From NCBI GenBank assembly GCA_946611525.1, contig CAMODS010000049.1, positions 1-8,527 of the forward strand: a DNA stretch of 8,527 nt, in the 5' to 3' direction. Source of the DNA: an uncultured Lachnospiraceae bacterium (GTDB lineage Bacteria; Bacillota; Clostridia; Lachnospirales; Lachnospiraceae). Both the position numbers and the translations under genes were made by a program. A model generated the notes under the pieces. That model worked only from the letters and a program-made list of their open reading frames with translations. It made no database searches and was not told the origin of the DNA. Below are positions 1 through 6,710 of the stretch, piece by piece; position 1 is the stretch's first letter, and every line of letters starts with the position of its first letter.

Positions 1-1
1 C

Positions 2-1996
2 ATAGAGGAAAAAAACAGGCGCCTTTCGGAGCTTAAAAACGAAAAGGCCAGGCTTTTGGATACCATAGCCAAAAGGAGCAAAAGAGAGCAGGATCTGGCC
101 ATATACAAGAGGAACCAGGAGGATATTGGCAAGGACCAAAAAGAGCTGGCACTTTTGGATGATTTCTTTGCTGCCGGGATACCTGATGAGGAGACACTTT
201 CTGAAATCAGGGAAAAGCAAAAGAGCTTAGAGACTCTAAGGGGGCGTTTTGAAGAGATACTTCGTACCCAGCCCAACCGCACGGACGCCATGAAGCTGGA
301 GTCGCTCTTTGACGAAAGGGAGCTTTCCGAGGAACAGATCGATGCATATGCCGCAGATGCGGAACGTATCAGGGAGCTTAGGCTTTCCGCGGAGCACAAT
401 CAGATGCCGGAGGCTGAAAAACAGCAGCTGGCCGAGCTTTCTTTTTATTTTTCAAAAAAGCTTCCTACCAGTGAGGAGCTCGAAACTGTGATGGCGCGTT
501 CCAACGAACTTTCCAGGCTTGAGGGTGAGCTGGCGGTTAAGGAGGCAGCTGTTGCAACGGCGCAGGAGGAGGCCGATGAGGTAAAGGGAGAAAAGGTTTC
601 ATCCGGGGCTACTGTTCCCACGCTTTTGATGGTCTTAGGTATTGTATGTGCCCTGGCGGCAGCCATGTTTATCTTCTACGTGAGTGATAGTAACGGTATC
701 ATCATCGGGACCATTTTCGGAGCGGCGGCGGCCATTTTTGTCATGACATCCATAGTGACAAACATCCACAGAAAGAGGGTGCAAAAGCTGCGGGCTTCTG
801 CCGTTGGAGAGAGACTGCTTCAGGCAGAAGAGGAGCTTTCCGCCACCCGGGCTGCCAGGCAGCAGGTGCTTGATGAAATAAAGCTGTTTTTGGATGACTA
901 TCTGGTAAGGGCATCTGACAGCTATCATCAGATGATACAGGAGATCCAGAACAAGGCAGTTTTATACCAGCACCTTTTGGATGAGGAGAAAAAGTACGTG
1001 GAGCTCAATTCCGCCGGTACGGAGGAGCTTTCCGCCAAGCAGCTTACACTTTACACTGCTCTTTCACACTACGCTTTTGTCTACGGAACCGATCTTTATA
1101 CGGAGCAAAATGAGGTGGAGCTGGTTCAGGATCTGCGCCGTGACTGCGAGACCTACGGAGTGTATCGAAAAAACAAAGAACTGCTTTCCGATGTGGAAAA
1201 ACAGCAGAACGAGCTGGAGGCTGAGATAACCGAGTTTTTGAGCCGTTTTCCCGGTACGGAGGAGGAACCCGTGACGGTGGAGCTTATAGCCCAAAACTCT
1301 GCAGAATACACCAGGCTTTCAGAGCATGTGGCCCATCTTAATGAGGAGATGAAACAGCTTGATATAACTGAGCTTCCGGAGGATGAAAAAACCGTGGAGG
1401 ATCTCCAGGAGGAGCAGGCTGCCATGGACGAGGAGATGGATGAGATATCCGGGCAGCTGGTCCGGGACAACGAGGATCTTTTGCATATAGCTCAGGAGCT
1501 GGAGGAATGCGAGGAAGAGCAGGACAGACTGCCTTCGCTTTTGGAAGAAAAGGCCCGTATGGAGGAAAAGGTGGAGTGCTACGACGAAGCCATCAAGTAT
1601 CTGTACCAGGCCAGAGACCAGTTTTTAGGCAGATACATGGGACCCTTAAGACGCGGATTAAAGGAATATCTGTCCAGGCTGTACAGTGACAGTGATGCTT
1701 CACTTATCGCTAAAAACTTTTCGTTGGATATGGACCTTAAGATACACTATACCCACCAGGGCAGTACCAAGGATGTGGCATATCTGTCACGGGGATACCG
1801 GGATCTGGCTGCATTTTGTTCCAGGATGGCACTAATAGACGTGCTGTATCCGAAAGATAAGCCGGTAGCGATCCTCGACGATCCCTTTACGGATCTGGAT
1901 GAGGAAAAGATATCGGCAGCGCTTGAGCTGATACGTCAGACATCAGGCGAGAGGCAGCTTTTATACTTTACCTGCCATAAAAGTCGTATGCCATAA
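2..1996 (+). CDS. YhaN/SbcC-like AAA ATPase, 5'-truncated by window edge
   Basis: The reading frame is open from base 2 to a TAA at 1994-1996. A TTG at 56 could be read as a start, but there is no ribosome binding site and the upstream frame is coding-like, so the gene begins before the window. About 664 residues are visible. The C-terminus carries an ABC/SMC-type head: signature motif YLSRGYRDL (1781-1807), Walker B VAILDDPF with the catalytic acid (1865-1888), D-loop DLDE (1892-1903) and a switch histidine in FTCHKSR (His codon 1976-1978). The Walker A half must lie upstream. The middle is charged, coiled-coil-rich helix, interrupted by two hydrophobic segments encoded at about 614-682 and 695-766. 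This layout matches the YhaN family (COG4717), usually paired with a YhaO/SbcD-like nuclease. A role in DNA end processing at the membrane is inference. Family assignment is confident; exact function is not. Confidence 0.85.
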   Translation: MEEKNRRLSELKNEKARLLDTIAKRSKREQDLAIYKRNQEDIGKDQKELALLDDFFAAGIPDEETLSEIREKQKSLETLRGRFEEILRTQPNRTDAMKLESLFDERELSEEQIDAYAADAERIRELRLSAEHNQMPEAEKQQLAELSFYFSKKLPTSEELETVMARSNELSRLEGELAVKEAAVATAQEEADEVKGEKVSSGATVPTLLMVLGIVCALAAAMFIFYVSDSNGIIIGTIFGAAAAIFVMTSIVTNIHRKRVQKLRASAVGERLLQAEEELSATRAARQQVLDEIKLFLDDYLVRASDSYHQMIQEIQNKAVLYQHLLDEEKKYVELNSAGTEELSAKQLTLYTALSHYAFVYGTDLYTEQNEVELVQDLRRDCETYGVYRKNKELLSDVEKQQNELEAEITEFLSRFPGTEEEPVTVELIAQNSAEYTRLSEHVAHLNEEMKQLDITELPEDEKTVEDLQEEQAAMDEEMDEISGQLVRDNEDLLHIAQELEECEEEQDRLPSLLEEKARMEEKVECYDEAIKYLYQARDQFLGRYMGPLRRGLKEYLSRLYSDSDASLIAKNFSLDMDLKIHYTHQGSTKDVAYLSRGYRDLAAFCSRMALIDVLYPKDKPVAILDDPFTDLDEEKISAALELIRQTSGERQLLYFTCHKSRMP

Positions 1997-2011
1997 ATGA
2001 ACATTAATATG

Positions 2012-2055
2012 AGATTGTATAGCTCATTTTCTTAAAAAAGTGCTACAATCTTTTT
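2012..2055 (+). terminator. Probable intrinsic terminator after the ATPase gene
   Basis: AGATTGTA-T-AGC (2012-2023) pairs with GCTACAATCT (2042-2051) as a 10-bp stem with one bulged T and a loop of about 18 nt. The 3' arm runs into a T stretch ending at 2055. It begins 16 nt after the stop codon. The stem is AT-rich, so efficiency may be modest. Confidence 0.55.
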
Positions 2056-2064
2056 GCGTGAAAA

Positions 2065-2135
2065 GGATACTTCGCTACGCTCAGTATGACGGAGAAAATG
2101 GCATGTCATTCTAAGCAGCGAAGCGACGAATATTC
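2065..2135. repeat. Dispersed intergenic repeat, inverted pair (diverged copy)
   Basis: The left arm (2065-2090) is a minus-orientation copy of the TGTCATTCTGAGCGAAGCG family. The right arm (2104-2135) is a plus-orientation variant (GTCATTCTAAGCAGCGAAGC). The two face each other across about 14 nt and can fold into a long imperfect hairpin. The element sits between the ATPase terminator and the ribosome binding site of the next gene, ending about 5 nt before it. Related copies lie at 5148-5176 and 8444-8524. It carries no ORF, so it resembles a REP/MITE-like palindromic element. Confidence 0.75.
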
Positions 2136-2139
2136 TTAC

Positions 2140-2145
2140 AGGAGG
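2140..2145 (+). promoter_or_regulatory. Ribosome binding site fixing the permease start
   Basis: AGGAGG lies 11 nt before the ATG at 2157. Two in-frame GTG codons at 2145 and 2148 overlap or abut it and cannot be used with it, so ATG 2157 is the preferred start. Confidence 0.7.
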
Positions 2146-2156
2146 TGGTGCTTTTT

Positions 2157-3506
2157 ATGACACTGGCACAAATTTTAGCAATAATCATATTCGTGGTGAT
2201 GTTCGTACTCATCATAATGGACAAGATCCCGCGTCATTACGTTACTTTGACCTGCGCGCTGCTTACCATAGTCTTTGTATTCGGACTGGCTATGCGTGAT
2301 CCGGCTGCGATATGGGAGGCTTTAAACCTTAAGACATTTGCCAGTCTTTCGTTCTGGCATGCCAGTGGCGGCCCTTCGGAGAGCGTCGGCATAAACTGGG
2401 AGACCATAGTGTTTATCGCGGGCATGATGATCATGGTTGAGGGTATGGCCCATTCCGGCTTCTTCCGCTGGCTATGCATGAAGCTGGCCAGACTGGTGCA
2501 TTACAAAAAGTTGGCGCTTTTTATTTCATTCATGGTGCTGTCATCAGTTTTGGCTATGTTCATCGACTCCATTACGGTAATACTTTTCCTGGTGGCGGTG
2601 ACCATAGAGCTGTCCCAACTTTTGGAGTTTGACCCCATTCCCATGATCATGACGGAGATCTTTTGTGCGAACCTCGGCGGTTCGGCAACCATGTGCGGAG
2701 ATCCCCCCAACATCATCATCGGAACATCACTGGGCATGAGCTTCTTTGACTTTTTGTCACATACAGGTGTGGCAGCAGGTATCAGCCTGATCTTTATCAT
2801 TTTGTATTTCACCCTGGTGTTCCACAAGGAGTTTAGAAAGCCCTCCACCGTGGACATCAGCAAGCTGCCCACTCCCGAGTCGGCCATAGTAAACAAGACC
2901 GATTTCATAAAGAGCACATTGATCTTTGCTCTTGCAGTTGTACTTCTGGTATCACATTCGGCTACCGGACTTACGGTTTCCTTTATCGGAGTCCTTATCG
3001 CAGTGCTTACTTTAGCCGCCAATGCGTCCCAGATTAAAAAGATCATCCGTGGTGTGGACTATGTGACACTTACATTTTTCATTGGTCTTTTCGTAGTGGT
3101 ATCCGGACTGGAGCAGACCGGAGTTCTGAACGTGATAGCAGACTTTATCAGTTCCGTATGTAACGGCAACCAGGGCATGATCGTATCCGTGATACTCTGG
3201 ATATCAGGTGCGGCTTCTGCATTTGTGGACAACATCCCCTTTGCTGCCACCATGGTTCCCGTGGTAAAGGAGCTTGCTTCATTAAACAATATGCCCGTAC
3301 AAGTACTGGCATACACCCTGGCTATCGGTTGTGATGTGGGTGGTAGTGCTACTCCCATCGGTGCTTCCGCAAATGTTGTGGGTATATCCACTGCAGAAGG
3401 CTCAGGACATCACATCAGCTGGGGCCGTTACTGCCGGGATGTAGTTCCCGCAACGGTCATCGTACTGGTGATCTCAAACCTCTATCTCTTCATGAGATAT
3501 CTTTAA
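2157..3506 (+). CDS. ArsB/NhaD/P-protein family ion transporter (SLC13-like permease)
   Basis: The product is a 449-residue polytopic inner-membrane protein with about 10-12 hydrophobic segments. It has the hallmark of the ArsB/NhaD/CitM part of the ion transporter superfamily: NLGGSATMCGDPPNIIIGT (about 172-190). A matching motif, DVGGSATPIGASANVVGI, lies in the second half (about 393-410). A second motif pair, FIDSITVIL (135-143) and FVDNIPFAA (356-364), repeats in the same order. This is the two-half architecture of the family, where paired re-entrant hairpins form the substrate site. Length is normal for the family. Substrate is uncertain: Na+/H+ exchange, arsenite, or a carboxylate are all possible, and no ars genes adjoin it to support arsenite. 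The start is ATG 2157 after AGGAGG. No clear promoter was seen upstream; expression may begin within or before the repeat element at 2065-2135. Confidence 0.88.
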   Translation: MTLAQILAIIIFVVMFVLIIMDKIPRHYVTLTCALLTIVFVFGLAMRDPAAIWEALNLKTFASLSFWHASGGPSESVGINWETIVFIAGMMIMVEGMAHSGFFRWLCMKLARLVHYKKLALFISFMVLSSVLAMFIDSITVILFLVAVTIELSQLLEFDPIPMIMTEIFCANLGGSATMCGDPPNIIIGTSLGMSFFDFLSHTGVAAGISLIFIILYFTLVFHKEFRKPSTVDISKLPTPESAIVNKTDFIKSTLIFALAVVLLVSHSATGLTVSFIGVLIAVLTLAANASQIKKIIRGVDYVTLTFFIGLFVVVSGLEQTGVLNVIADFISSVCNGNQGMIVSVILWISGAASAFVDNIPFAATMVPVVKELASLNNMPVQVLAYTLAIGCDVGGSATPIGASANVVGISTAEGSGHHISWGRYCRDVVPATVIVLVISNLYLFMRYL

Positions 3507-3523
3507 AACAAGAATCCTTTTGG

Positions 3524-3544
3524 CCTGCTGCATTTTGTGGCAGG
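3524..3544 (+). terminator. Small hairpin after the permease gene, possible weak terminator
   Basis: CCTGC (3524-3528) pairs with GCAGG (3540-3544), with a possible CA/TG extension across a mismatch. No T-run follows, so it may only be an RNA-stabilising stem or chance. The 72-nt gap to the next gene holds nothing else recognisable except that gene's ribosome binding site. Confidence 0.25.
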
Positions 3545-3567
3545 TCATTGTGATTTACGAAAGATAT

Positions 3568-3573
3568 AAGGAG
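3568..3573 (+). promoter_or_regulatory. Ribosome binding site fixing the PLC-family start
   Basis: AAGGAG ends 5 nt before the ATG at 3579. An in-frame GTG at 3573 overlaps the site itself, so ATG 3579 is the likely start. Confidence 0.7.
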
Positions 3574-3578
3574 TGAAT

Positions 3579-4535
3579 ATGCCCGGATTCAGATCACATT
3601 ATTTTTTCGGAAAGATAAACTTTGACGAGCTTTATGACAACGGACTACCCCGGTGTATAAAAGACCACCCCACTGTTTTTTATTTGGGGCAGCAGGGGCC
3701 GGATATCTTTTTTTATTCTCCACAGGCTCATCTTTTATACAAGAAAAATATCGGAATGGCCATGCACTCCTCAAATGTTAATCTGATGTTTGAGGGCCTT
3801 TTACATGCCCTTAAAAATATGACAGAAGATGTGGATATAGCACGTGCATATATCATGGGGTTTATGGGGCATTATACCCTTGATACCCACTGCCACCCCT
3901 ATATCAGCTGGAGACAGAAAAAGCTGGAATATGCCGGCCGCTTTTCCGAGAGCTTCGGAGTACATGTGCTTTTGGAGACTGATATAGACAATGACAATGT
4001 ACACCACTTTTTAAACAAAAAGCCGTCAGAGTTTAACCACTATGATACTATCCGGGTGACAAGGCGTGAGAGGGATGCGGTGGCCCGGCTTTTGACAGAT
4101 GCCATAAATTATGCATTCCCCGGACAGAACCAAAAGATGAAACATGTGAAAAGTGCCATTACTTTTTCCAGAAAGCTTTTTCACATGATAAATGATAAGC
4201 ACGGATTTAAAAAGAGTTTGGGGATCGGCTTTGACAAGCTTTTTTTCCATCATATATTTCTTTCGGCGGTCATATTAAACGACGACAGACATACCTACGA
4301 TGATCCATGCAATATGGACCATGTCACCTGGGTGAACCCCTGGGATGAAAGCATAAGCTCCAACAAGGATTTTTATGAGCTGATGGAGGATGCGAAGGAG
4401 GCATATCAGAGGCGGATAAAGATGTTTGAGGATGGTGATGATGCCGGACTGTTAGCAGACCTTGGTGACAACAGCTATGACAGCGGTCTGGATTGGCGCC
4501 GAACCCTTGAGATATCAAAAGCTGCAGGGATATAG
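3579..4535 (+). CDS. Zinc-dependent phospholipase C family protein, cytosolic form
   Basis: The product is 318 residues and belongs to the family of Bacillus cereus PLC and Clostridium alpha-toxin (PF00882). Candidate metal ligands appear in family order: His7 (RSHYFFG), Asp42 (QGPDIFF), His63 (AMHSSN), His98 and Asp102 (GHYTLDTHCHPY), further histidines at 104 and 106, then His129-x3-Glu133 (VHVLLETD). The H-x3-D and H-x3-E spacings match those known for the B. cereus enzyme. Unlike that enzyme there is no signal peptide, so the mature N-terminal Trp ligand is absent and the protein should be cytosolic. Similar leaderless proteins are common in clostridia with no established substrate, so phospholipase activity is not assured. 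The C-terminal half (about 150-318) is helical and not otherwise recognised. It starts 72 nt after the permease gene, and co-transcription is possible. Confidence 0.82.
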   Translation: MPGFRSHYFFGKINFDELYDNGLPRCIKDHPTVFYLGQQGPDIFFYSPQAHLLYKKNIGMAMHSSNVNLMFEGLLHALKNMTEDVDIARAYIMGFMGHYTLDTHCHPYISWRQKKLEYAGRFSESFGVHVLLETDIDNDNVHHFLNKKPSEFNHYDTIRVTRRERDAVARLLTDAINYAFPGQNQKMKHVKSAITFSRKLFHMINDKHGFKKSLGIGFDKLFFHHIFLSAVILNDDRHTYDDPCNMDHVTWVNPWDESISSNKDFYELMEDAKEAYQRRIKMFEDGDDAGLLADLGDNSYDSGLDWRRTLEISKAAGI

Positions 4536-4540
4536 ATTCA

Positions 4541-4572
4541 TTGTAGCAGCGGAGGACGCTTTATAGTATAAT
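4541..4572 (+). promoter_or_regulatory. Likely sigma-A promoter of the cyclophilin gene
   Basis: There is a perfect -10 box TATAAT at 4567-4572. The best -35 candidate, TTGTAG at 4541-4546, is 20 nt away, longer than ideal, so the -35 is weak or different. The start of transcription would be near 4579, giving a leader of about 25 nt before ATG 4604. This suggests the cyclophilin is transcribed independently of the gene upstream. Confidence 0.55.
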
Positions 4573-4603
4573 ACCCATATATTTTAAAAAAAGGAGAGAG
4601 AAA

Positions 4604-5125
4604 ATGGCAGACTTACCTATAGTAACGATCGAGATGGAGAATGGCAGCATCATAAAGGCTGAGCTCTATCCCGAGATAGCACCCAATACAGTAAACAACT
4701 TTATCTCCCTTATCAAAAAGGGCTTTTATGACGGGGTGTGCTTTCACCGCGTGATCAGGGGATTTATGCTCCAGGGAGGAGATCCCCAGGGTAACGGCAC
4801 CGGTGGTCCCGGATATTCCATCAGGGGAGAGTTTACTCACAATGGATTTAAAAATGATCTCAAGCATGAGCCGGGGGTTCTTTCCATGGCTCGCACCATG
4901 ATCCCCGATTCCGCAGGCAGCCAGTTTTTTATCATGCACAAGACATCACCTCATCTGGATGGTGAGTACGCTGCCTTTGGAAAGGTGATAGATGGCATGG
5001 ACGTAGTAAACGCCATAGCTGAGACAGAGACTGATTTTTCTGACAGGCCTACGACTCCCCAGGTCATGAGATCTGTTACCGTGGATACCTTTGGAGTGGA
5101 ATACCCCGAGCCTGAGACAGTATAG
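4604..5125 (+). CDS. Cyclophilin-type peptidyl-prolyl cis-trans isomerase
   Basis: The protein has 173 residues and is a single cyclophilin domain (PF00160) catalysing cis-trans isomerisation of X-Pro bonds during protein folding. The core motif FHRVIRGFMLQGGD (47-60) contains the catalytic Arg49 and Gln57. The second motif, SAGSQFFIM, and the C-terminal LDGEYAAFGKV are also clear. The Trp that binds cyclosporin in human CypA is replaced by His in SPHLDG, and the CypA His126 position is Tyr, as in many bacterial cyclophilins, so low cyclosporin sensitivity is expected. There is no signal peptide or lipobox, so it acts in the cytosol. The ribosome binding site AAGGAG (4591-4596) is 7 nt from the ATG. 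No terminator is obvious after the stop; the dispersed repeat at 5148 follows 22 nt later. Confidence 0.95.
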   Translation: MADLPIVTIEMENGSIIKAELYPEIAPNTVNNFISLIKKGFYDGVCFHRVIRGFMLQGGDPQGNGTGGPGYSIRGEFTHNGFKNDLKHEPGVLSMARTMIPDSAGSQFFIMHKTSPHLDGEYAAFGKVIDGMDVVNAIAETETDFSDRPTTPQVMRSVTVDTFGVEYPEPETV

Positions 5126-5147
5126 CTTAAATGGAATGTAGCTACTC

Positions 5148-5176
5148 TGTCATTCTGAGCGAAGCGAAGAATCTTT
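5148..5176 (+). repeat. Dispersed intergenic repeat, single plus-orientation copy
   Basis: This 29-nt stretch beginning TGTCATTCTGAGCGAAGCG is identical, in opposite orientation, to 8444-8472. It contains a GCGAA tandem doublet and a short hairpin, ATTCT (5152-5156) with AGAAT (5168-5172), around an 11-nt loop. It lies between the cyclophilin stop codon and the NfeD-like gene, with no inverted partner copy beside it. Confidence 0.8.
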
Positions 5177-5211
5177 GAGGTGATTTATGAACTATATAAT
5201 GGATGTTTTTC

Positions 5212-5218
5212 AGGAGGG
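5212..5218 (+). promoter_or_regulatory. Ribosome binding site choosing the NfeD start at 5226
   Basis: AGGAGGG lies 7 nt before the ATG at 5226. The in-frame ATG at 5187 has only GAGGTGA about 3 nt away, which is too close. The family normally begins with a short run before the first membrane helix, which fits 5226. A TATAAT at 5195-5200 would then be in a usable place for a promoter, but it lacks a good -35. Confidence 0.65.
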
Positions 5219-5225
5219 CATGACT

Positions 5226-5756
5226 ATGAATCCCTGGATGATAACATGGTTGATCTTGGCAGTGGTTACTCTCGGAGTAGAGCTTATGACGGTTGGTCTT
5301 ACTTCCATCTGGCTTACGGGAGGGGCTCTGGCCGCTTTGCTCGCCAATGCGCTCCATGCTCCGGTGTGGCTTCAGGTAGTGATATTTTTCGTGGTCACCT
5401 TTGGGCTTTTGTACTTTACCAGACCCTGGGCCATAAAGTATCTCAACAACAAGCGCACCCGGACCAACTACGAGGAGACCATAGGTCGTGAGGTTCGTGT
5501 GATACAGCGGGTGGACAATCACGCCGACACCGGCAGAGCTATTTATAACGGAATGGAATGGACGGCCAGAGCCCTCAATGAGGACGAGACCTTTGAAGAG
5601 GGGACCCTGGCTATAGTGGCCAATGTGGTGGGAGTAAAGCTCATCCTAAAGAGAAAGGAAGCTCCCCAGGACGTAGGCCTCATTACCGAAGAAAAGGAAG
5701 GCGAAGCATCTGTGGGACAGCCTGAACCCATGCCTGTTCCGGAGCGAAGCCTGTAG
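5226..5756 (+). CDS. NfeD-like membrane protein with C-terminal OB-fold domain
   Basis: The product has 176 residues from ATG 5226 (189 if ATG 5187 is used). The N-terminus holds two to three membrane segments (about 5-20, 27-45 and 47-64) with the family-typical WLILAVVTLGVELMTVGLTS and WLTGGALAALLA. A soluble beta-rich domain follows (about 83-143: IGREVRVIQ, GMEWTARAL, EEGTLAIVANVVGVKLIL), the OB-like fold of short NfeD proteins (PF01957). The last 30 residues are a Glu/Pro-rich tail. NfeD proteins usually work with an SPFH/stomatin-flotillin partner in membrane microdomain or membrane-protease control, and that partner is normally the next gene. Here the next gene is a hydrolase and no SPFH gene is in the window. 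The serine-protease domain of long NfeD proteins is absent. Confidence 0.87.
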   Translation: MNPWMITWLILAVVTLGVELMTVGLTSIWLTGGALAALLANALHAPVWLQVVIFFVVTFGLLYFTRPWAIKYLNNKRTRTNYEETIGREVRVIQRVDNHADTGRAIYNGMEWTARALNEDETFEEGTLAIVANVVGVKLILKRKEAPQDVGLITEEKEGEASVGQPEPMPVPERSL

Positions 5757-5765
5757 ATATTGGAT

Positions 5766-6482
5766 ATGAAAAAGAAGATCGGAGTATTACTGGGGATATT
5801 TGCCATAGCTTTTGTCACTGTCGCATTTTTGGCATTCTGTTATTTCGGCAATTACTATTCCTATGGCAGCCATGCAAAAAAAGCTATGCGGGGAACTGAT
5901 ACCGTCAAGGTAAAAGATGAGGATGGTATCATTTTCTTTGACGGCCCGGGCGACCAAAAGGCAATGATATTTTATCCGGGAGCCAGGGTGGCAACCGAGG
6001 CATACGCACCTTTGATGCTCAGACTGGCAGAGGGAGGTATGGATACGTTTTTGGTGGACATGCCCCTTCATTTTGCAAACTTTGGCTCAGAAAGAGCATC
6101 GGAGGTTTTGGCCAAGTATTCCTATGACGAGTTTATCATAGGTGGCCATTCTCTTGGAGGGGTGGTGGCTTCGCAGTATTTGTCAGAGCATCCGGATAAG
6201 CTTTCGGGAATAGTTCTTTTGGCATCTTACCCTACGGTAAAGATCCCGGATGATAAAAAGTTCCTGTCGGTATTGGGAAGCAGTGACGGAGTCATAAGTG
6301 CCAAAAGGTACGAGGAAAGCAAGCAGTACTGGCCCAAAGACAACAGCCATGACTATCTGATCTTTGGGGGCAACCATTCCGGTTTTGGTAATTATGGAAA
6401 GCAGGATGGAGACAAGGATGCCTCTATACGCAACAAGACCCAGTGGCGGCAGACAGCGTCGGCTATACTGGAGTATATGTAG
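5766..6482 (+). CDS. Membrane-anchored alpha/beta hydrolase
   Basis: The product has 238 residues. Residues about 5-27 form one hydrophobic helix, a signal anchor or uncleaved signal peptide without a lipobox, so the catalytic domain probably faces outward. The fold is alpha/beta hydrolase of the PF12695-like type: strand and oxyanion region AMIFYPGARV (66-75), nucleophile elbow GGHSLGG with Ser129, acid Asp174 in GSSDGVIS, and catalytic His204 in GGNHSGFG. The triad therefore looks complete and an esterase, lipase or similar activity is likely; substrate unknown. The ATG is 9 nt after the stop of the NfeD-like gene and has no good ribosome binding site (a TTG at 5760 is also possible). It is therefore probably translationally coupled to that gene. 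A strong terminator follows 16 nt after the stop. Confidence 0.85.
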   Translation: MKKKIGVLLGIFAIAFVTVAFLAFCYFGNYYSYGSHAKKAMRGTDTVKVKDEDGIIFFDGPGDQKAMIFYPGARVATEAYAPLMLRLAEGGMDTFLVDMPLHFANFGSERASEVLAKYSYDEFIIGGHSLGGVVASQYLSEHPDKLSGIVLLASYPTVKIPDDKKFLSVLGSSDGVISAKRYEESKQYWPKDNSHDYLIFGGNHSGFGNYGKQDGDKDASIRNKTQWRQTASAILEYM

Positions 6483-6497
6483 TTTATGATGTAATGG

Positions 6498-6530
6498 ACA
6501 CCGGGCATGAAGCCCGGTGTTTTAGGTTTT
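6498..6530 (+). terminator. Strong intrinsic terminator ending the nfeD-hydrolase unit
   Basis: ACACCGGGC (6498-6506) pairs perfectly with GCCCGGTGT (6512-6520) as a 9-bp GC-rich stem with a 5-nt ATGAA loop. T-rich sequence (TTTTAGGTTTT) follows to 6530. The next 55 nt, up to the promoter, is AT-rich with nothing recognisable. Confidence 0.93.
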
Positions 6531-6574
6531 AGGAGCATAGCGAGTTAATAGGTGATTTAGTCGTTTAAAGTGTT

Positions 6575-6616
6575 AAATAAAAAAAGCTTGACATATAGTA
6601 TCTGAAAAAATATAAT
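6575..6616 (+). promoter_or_regulatory. Perfect-consensus sigma-A promoter of the binding-protein gene
   Basis: TTGACA (6588-6593) and TATAAT (6611-6616) are separated by exactly 17 nt. An A-rich stretch (6575-6585) immediately upstream could act as an UP element. Transcription should begin near 6623, giving a leader of about 133 nt before ATG 6756. Such a strong promoter fits the abundance typical of solute-binding lipoproteins. Confidence 0.93.
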
Positions 6617-6662
6617 TTTTTCTTAGAGAGAGGGTATTATTTAGATCATGTCATGGATAAAC

Positions 6663-6710
6663 AAGGGCGTTTTATCTGCGGGGCAGGTATGACGGCCTTT
6701 TCTCTTTTTT
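6663..6710 (+). promoter_or_regulatory. Terminator-like hairpin in the leader (candidate attenuator)
   Basis: The 5' arm AAGGGCGTTTTATCTGC (6663-6679) and the 3' arm GCAGGTATGACGGCCTT (6683-6699) pair over 17 positions. There are two mismatches (T-T and G-G) and two G-U pairs, closed by a GGG loop. The tail TTCTCTTTTTT (6700-6710) follows directly. This has the form of an intrinsic terminator, but it lies between a consensus promoter and its gene, 46 nt before the ATG. It could be a conditional terminator controlling the binding-protein gene, or the end of a short RNA of about 88 nt. No known riboswitch or T-box motif was recognised. Confidence 0.7.

Noticed and set aside
2015..2049. Promoter reading of TTGTAT ... 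TACAAT after the ATPase gene
   Set aside because: The spacing is 23 nt and both boxes lie in the two arms of a hairpin followed by Ts, so a terminator explains the sequence better.
2501..3046. 181-codon open frame on the minus strand inside the permease gene
   Set aside because: It is the antisense shadow of a conserved membrane-protein gene, has no ribosome binding site and its translation resembles no family I recognise.
5138..5145. GTAGCTAC palindrome after the cyclophilin gene
   Set aside because: An 8-nt palindrome is expected by chance, with no repeat of it elsewhere and no promoter context.
5187..5225. Longer N-terminus of the NfeD-like protein from ATG 5187
   Set aside because: AGGAGGG at 5212-5218 is ideally placed for ATG 5226, and the extra 13 residues do not fit the usual family start. 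It cannot be fully excluded.
5180..5491. 103-codon plus-strand frame overlapping the NfeD-like gene
   Set aside because: It overlaps the recognisable NfeD frame and gives a low-complexity, non-family protein; no suitable ribosome binding site.
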